From positions 1 to 64,000 of the forward strand of contig CALJES010000011.1 in the NCBI GenBank assembly GCA_938074205.1: a DNA stretch of 64,000 nucleotides, written 5' to 3'. This stretch comes from an uncultured bacterium. GTDB lineage: Bacteria; Armatimonadota; UBA5829. Shown one piece after another: positions 60,777-64,000 of this stretch. Each line of letters starts with the position of its first letter. Position 1 is the stretch's first letter. The notes below the pieces were generated by a model that saw only the letters and a program-made list of their open reading frames with translations, did no database searches and was not told the origin of the DNA. The translations under genes and the position numbers were made by a program.

Positions 60777-62222
60777 CTACCATGATGTGCGAATCGTATA
60801 GGTCACGGTAACCTCGCCGTCCTTGGGTACTGTTACCGGAAACTCTATCGTGTGAGCGTCCTTCTTTATGAACTCGTGGCTGGACTTAACAACCTTCCAA
60901 TCATCCCAAACGTGCTCCAAGACCTTAACTTCCACCGCAGTGTCCTTGTGATTTCGTATCTTTACCTCGAACGATTCCTCCACTGTCCTTGCGGCTATTT
61001 TCTCGTAGCTCGTTCGCTTGTGCTCGCCGACCACATCAAAGGCGTCTCCAATATAGAGCCTCACCTTCTCGTCCTTCGCCGTGTGGTCGATCAGATCCTC
61101 GCCTATGAATTGCTGGCTGCCGGTGTCGTCCAGCTTGTAAACGCGCACCTTCCCCTTAGGTAGGGGCATGCCCATATGGTTCTCCTTAGAGTTCTTGAAC
61201 TCCAAGACGATGTTTACCTTATGGTAATCTGAGGTGTCATAACCCCGGCCGGGGTCGCCGGATCTGCCCGGGAACCACCATGCACGCCACCAGTTTCCTC
61301 TGCCGTCATAGATCATTTCTTTCTTGACGGAGACATTGGATGCGTTCAAAAGTGCAAGCTGCTTGGTTTCCTGATCGCGAATTGTGGTTGGGCGTGCCAT
61401 TGTGTAGATGTGGTACTCAAAAAACGGTTTCTCCTCGAACTGAGAACCGGGTTTCGCCTCAGCCGCCATCAGATATGCTCCCCTGTCATACATCAGCTCT
61501 TCTCGCTCTTCCACCCTTCGCACGTCTCCTGCGATCAGAGTCAGCTTTGCGTTCTCATACGTTGCGCCGGATTCGTTGGTGAGGGTCACCCAGCCAGAGA
61601 GATCTAGCGCGCTATCATCCTGATTCACCAGGGCAACGTAGTCGGCTCGCCAGTTGACACCTTCGGTTATGTAGCTGATTTCTGCTTCCTGTTCGCCGTC
61701 GCGGTCGCACTCAAGGAGCCAACTCAGGGTAGGCCGGGGGTGAAGTCCCTCCGGCATCCTCTCAAGCGATATCTGTCCGGATGGATTGAGGACTATCGTC
61801 CCGGCGTCCGTGCGAATCGTTATCCCGCCATTCTTGGGCGGATTGAGAAGTATTCCAGAGTCGGTAACAGGCTCTCCGCGCTCGTTGAAGCGCGTAAACG
61901 TGATCCGCTGCCCCACCGACTTATTCAGGATATTTTCGGGCGCTATCAAATCATACTGGTAGTTCTGCTCAAGTATGACGACTGAGTTGGGAGCTGTAAG
62001 TGATTTGAACAGCACGCTCGTCGGGTCGATTTTGGCTGCGACGTCTTCAAGTTCGCACGAAAAGATGCCCTTCGTGAACTTGATGGCTCGAACGTCCTTC
62101 ACCAGAGCAAAGTTTCGGTTGTAAACGGTAAGCTGCACGGACTTACGCGCTGTGTCGGCCTGTACCCCCCACAAAGCACAGGACAAAAGAACCGCTGAGA
62201 CTGCAATCCAATAATCGTTCAT
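60777..62222 (-). CDS. Secreted DUF4139-domain protein
   Basis: The 481-residue product has a signal peptide (YWIAVSAVLLSCALWGVQA). Its body matches the DUF4139 group, with VQLTVYNRNFALVKDVRAIK near the start, ISYITEGVNWRADYVALVNQ in the middle (about 195-215) and DGEVTVTYTIRTSW at the end. The beta-rich domain is of unknown function and common in export-prone bacteria. ATG 62222 is preferred because GGAGGG lies 9 nt before it. It is in the same direction as the GH36-like gene upstream, with about 80 bases between. No catalytic residues can be named. Confidence 0.85.
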   Translation of the reverse strand: MNDYWIAVSAVLLSCALWGVQADTARKSVQLTVYNRNFALVKDVRAIKFTKGIFSCELEDVAAKIDPTSVLFKSLTAPNSVVILEQNYQYDLIAPENILNKSVGQRITFTRFNERGEPVTDSGILLNPPKNGGITIRTDAGTIVLNPSGQISLERMPEGLHPRPTLSWLLECDRDGEQEAEISYITEGVNWRADYVALVNQDDSALDLSGWVTLTNESGATYENAKLTLIAGDVRRVEEREELMYDRGAYLMAAEAKPGSQFEEKPFFEYHIYTMARPTTIRDQETKQLALLNASNVSVKKEMIYDGRGNWWRAWWFPGRSGDPGRGYDTSDYHKVNIVLEFKNSKENHMGMPLPKGKVRVYKLDDTGSQQFIGEDLIDHTAKDEKVRLYIGDAFDVVGEHKRTSYEKIAARTVEESFEVKIRNHKDTAVEVKVLEHVWDDWKVVKSSHEFIKKDAHTIEFPVTVPKDGEVTVTYTIRTSW

Positions 62223-62303
62223 TTTCGTTCGCCCTCCATTTTTATTGCTAGACCGGCCCGGCACCCTATGGCTTCGAATAAATTCCATAGGACCCGCTTA
62301 ATT

Positions 62304-64000
62304 CTACTCTATATTTACGCCTATGTACTTCACCTCCAATGGACCAAGCTCCACCTCCGGCGGGAGGTCGATATCATAGGAACCCATTGGGATGCCCTGC
62401 TCGAGGTTGGACCAGTCAGTCAGTTCATGCTTTCTGGTTCCATCCAGTTCCAGCTCCGGCTCGGCAAGCGGGACGCGTACGCTTTGAATCTGGCGCGTAG
62501 GGTTCACGAGAACTATGAAACCGGCGCCGTCAATGATGTGTCCCTCTCCGTCGATGCTCTTGCCGTCCGGGAAATTGAGGACGTGCTGGTAGACGTCGAA
62601 GTATCTGGCAAATCTTTTGCGGAAGGCGAATAGTTTTTTCAGAAAATCGATGAACTCAGGCGGAGCGTGCTTTAGGTCGAAGCCGCCGCCTGCTTGTGCA
62701 ATCCCGTTGCCGATCATGCTCATTTCGGCGTGGATCAGCTCTTCCATCGGGCGTTTGTATAGGTCGCTGTCGCCGGCGTCGTGCCAGTTGATCCCGTACC
62801 AGCTTCCCCAGATAGCCTTGTAAGGATGTTCAAATGTCATTTGATAAAGCTGCTGGCGCTGTAGAAGCTCAGACTGCACCGTCGGATAGGAATACGTATC
62901 GGAAATTTGTTCCTGATCCAGCCAATGAAGCCTGTGATTGTCTAACGGTAGACTGAAGCATACGAAGAGCAGATCCGGCCTCGCCTCGTGAGCAGCATCG
63001 CACAGCTCCGCCAGCCTCTTCCAGGCTTTCACTTCGAGCTCTTCTTGATCCTTATGGTAGTGGTTCGTGGCCTTGCATTCGGGTATGTTCCAGTCGTTGC
63101 CGTCCCAGTAGATGACACGGGCGTTCATCTCGGTTGCAAGTGCGACAAACCTCTTTTTGACGTAGTCGTAGTAGTCGCTTAGAATACAAAACGCTGTTGC
63201 TCCTGAGCGGCGCGATACGCGTCCCGGAACCAGCCATTCCGGATGTTCATCCTCAAACTTGGACTTCCAGTAGCTTGAGCTAAACGGGTTTACCCAGTAG
63301 GTCATATCCAAGCCAGCCTCTTTGGCGCGCCGAACTATCTCGCTGATGCCATTTGGAAACTTTGCAGTGTCGACCTTCAGCGGATAATCGGCCTCCCAGC
63401 CCAGGTCCAAGTGAAGAATATCGAAAAAGCCCGCTTGACGAATGTATTCGATGTATTCGAGGAGGAATTCCCGATCGTAGTTAGCAAGCAGCGGCTTATT
63501 GTCTGGAAGCGTGACAAGCCAGGTGCTCCAGGAAACGGGCAGCTCCTTATCTGCAACTGCGCACCAGTTGCGAATCAGATACTCGTTGTATCGCTTGAAT
63601 CCTATCTCCGGCGGTCCGGCGTAGGCACCTATCACAGCCGGCCCGGTCGTGACACCCTCAGTAAGTGGCGCATATTCGCGCTCGCGCATTAGCAAACCAG
63701 TCGGGCGATGGTAAGCTTCCTTTCCCAAAAGCGACTGCATAAAGAAAAACAACCCTTCTCCATCACCCCAGAATGTCACTACCGCGCGGGCGAAGTCCCC
63801 GAAAGCAAACCGTTTTTCGGGCTCGGAGGTGTCGCATTTGTCTGGTTCAGAATGGACGTTGTCCTCCATGTTATCGTACTGCCTGGGATAACGGCTGCGA
63901 GGTACCACACCCTCCACCATTTCCCGAAGTTTCATATCCTCAACCATTATCCAACGGATAACCCAGTCCGGCAAATCACACGGATGCACCTGCACCCACT
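62304..64000 (-). CDS. GH36/GH31-like alpha-glycosidase, 5' end cut by window
   Basis: This reading frame stays open to the window edge, so the N-terminus is missing; at least 565 residues are seen. The pattern is a clan D alpha-galactosidase-like barrel: ILHLDLGWEADYPLKVD, WVNPFSSSYW, and MNARVIYWDGNDW with the Asp expected as nucleophile in GH36/GH27, then QISDTYSYPTV with a possible acid/base Asp. A short beta domain ends the protein (GPLEVKYIGVNIE). It likely cleaves alpha-linked galactose or related sugars. No signal peptide can be judged. A GTG at 63995 could be an internal start but is unlikely. Likely in one operon with DUF4139. Confidence 0.75.
   Translation of the reverse strand, partial: WVQVHPCDLPDWVIRWIMVEDMKLREMVEGVVPRSRYPRQYDNMEDNVHSEPDKCDTSEPEKRFAFGDFARAVVTFWGDGEGLFFFMQSLLGKEAYHRPTGLLMREREYAPLTEGVTTGPAVIGAYAGPPEIGFKRYNEYLIRNWCAVADKELPVSWSTWLVTLPDNKPLLANYDREFLLEYIEYIRQAGFFDILHLDLGWEADYPLKVDTAKFPNGISEIVRRAKEAGLDMTYWVNPFSSSYWKSKFEDEHPEWLVPGRVSRRSGATAFCILSDYYDYVKKRFVALATEMNARVIYWDGNDWNIPECKATNHYHKDQEELEVKAWKRLAELCDAAHEARPDLLFVCFSLPLDNHRLHWLDQEQISDTYSYPTVQSELLQRQQLYQMTFEHPYKAIWGSWYGINWHDAGDSDLYKRPMEELIHAEMSMIGNGIAQAGGGFDLKHAPPEFIDFLKKLFAFRKRFARYFDVYQHVLNFPDGKSIDGEGHIIDGAGFIVLVNPTRQIQSVRVPLAEPELELDGTRKHELTDWSNLEQGIPMGSYDIDLPPEVELGPLEVKYIGVNIE

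Overview
The window reads as a chromosomal segment of a bacterium with roughly balanced to slightly GC-rich DNA (judged by eye). It has many GTG and TTG starts, strong purine-rich ribosome binding sites (one matches AAGGAGGTGA) and sigma-70-type promoters, several of the extended TGnTATAAT kind. The housekeeping order cinA-thpR-recA-recX-rny-ymdB, the abundance of secreted glycoside-hydrolase-like proteins, two uroporphyrinogen-decarboxylase-superfamily proteins, MocA-type oxidoreductases and a sugar ABC transporter without its own ATPase suggest a free-living carbohydrate degrader. Armatimonadota or a neighbouring phylum is my best guess, but this is inference; no rRNA is present to settle it. 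I see no CRISPR array, insertion sequence, integrase or phage gene.

Layout. 1-4.7 kb: structured intergenic DNA, tRNA-Leu, a Thi4-type thiazole synthase behind a TPP riboswitch, a URO-D-superfamily protein, and a CBS-CBS-GGDEF protein with a strong promoter and a long structured leader. 4.7-13.2 kb: oligoendopeptidase F on the minus strand, then a plus-strand run of GH4, a secreted C39-like protein, a GH42-like and a GH94-like protein. 13.2-17.0 kb: a tightly overlapping minus-strand operon of a permuted ATP-grasp enzyme, a lysine-2,3-aminomutase-like radical SAM enzyme, HisH and HisF, which is the most unusual module here. 17.2-25.5 kb: Nudix hydrolase, two-helix K+ channel with RCK domains, DNA polymerase III delta, isochorismatase-fold hydrolase, a beta-propeller gene that seems truncated exactly where an N-terminally truncated MFS transporter begins, a YhiN-type flavoprotein and LemA.

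25.5-37 kb: a secreted protein with a secretin-N-like domain, an orphan SagB-type oxidoreductase, a coiled-coil protein, an alkaline-phosphatase-fold lipoprotein with a clear terminator, an amino-sugar-like operon (2-hydroxyacid dehydrogenase, BadF-type kinase, SIS protein), a MocA/aldo-keto-reductase fusion and a GDPD. 37.3-43.5 kb: the cinA to ymdB housekeeping block, with two TTTCGAAA palindromes in front of recA. 43.5-50.4 kb: PKD protein, UbiA prenyltransferase, a tRNA-Arg/tRNA-His operon with promoter and terminator, ferredoxin-type aldo/keto reductase, a metallophosphoesterase-PHP fusion, a secreted propeller-like protein, one small gene and a possibly frameshifted PDZ-like gene.

50.7-64 kb: sugar region. 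A minus-strand operon (flavodoxin-fold reductase, FAD oxidoreductase, pectate-lyase-like beta-helix, URO-D-like protein) diverges from a plus-strand run of LmbE-type deacetylase, sugar-binding lipoprotein and two permeases. It is followed by minus-strand MocA-like, DUF4139 and GH36-like genes, the last cut by the window edge. These genes together look like uptake, deacetylation, oxidation and hydrolysis of complex or amino-sugar-containing glycans; substrates cannot be read from sequence.
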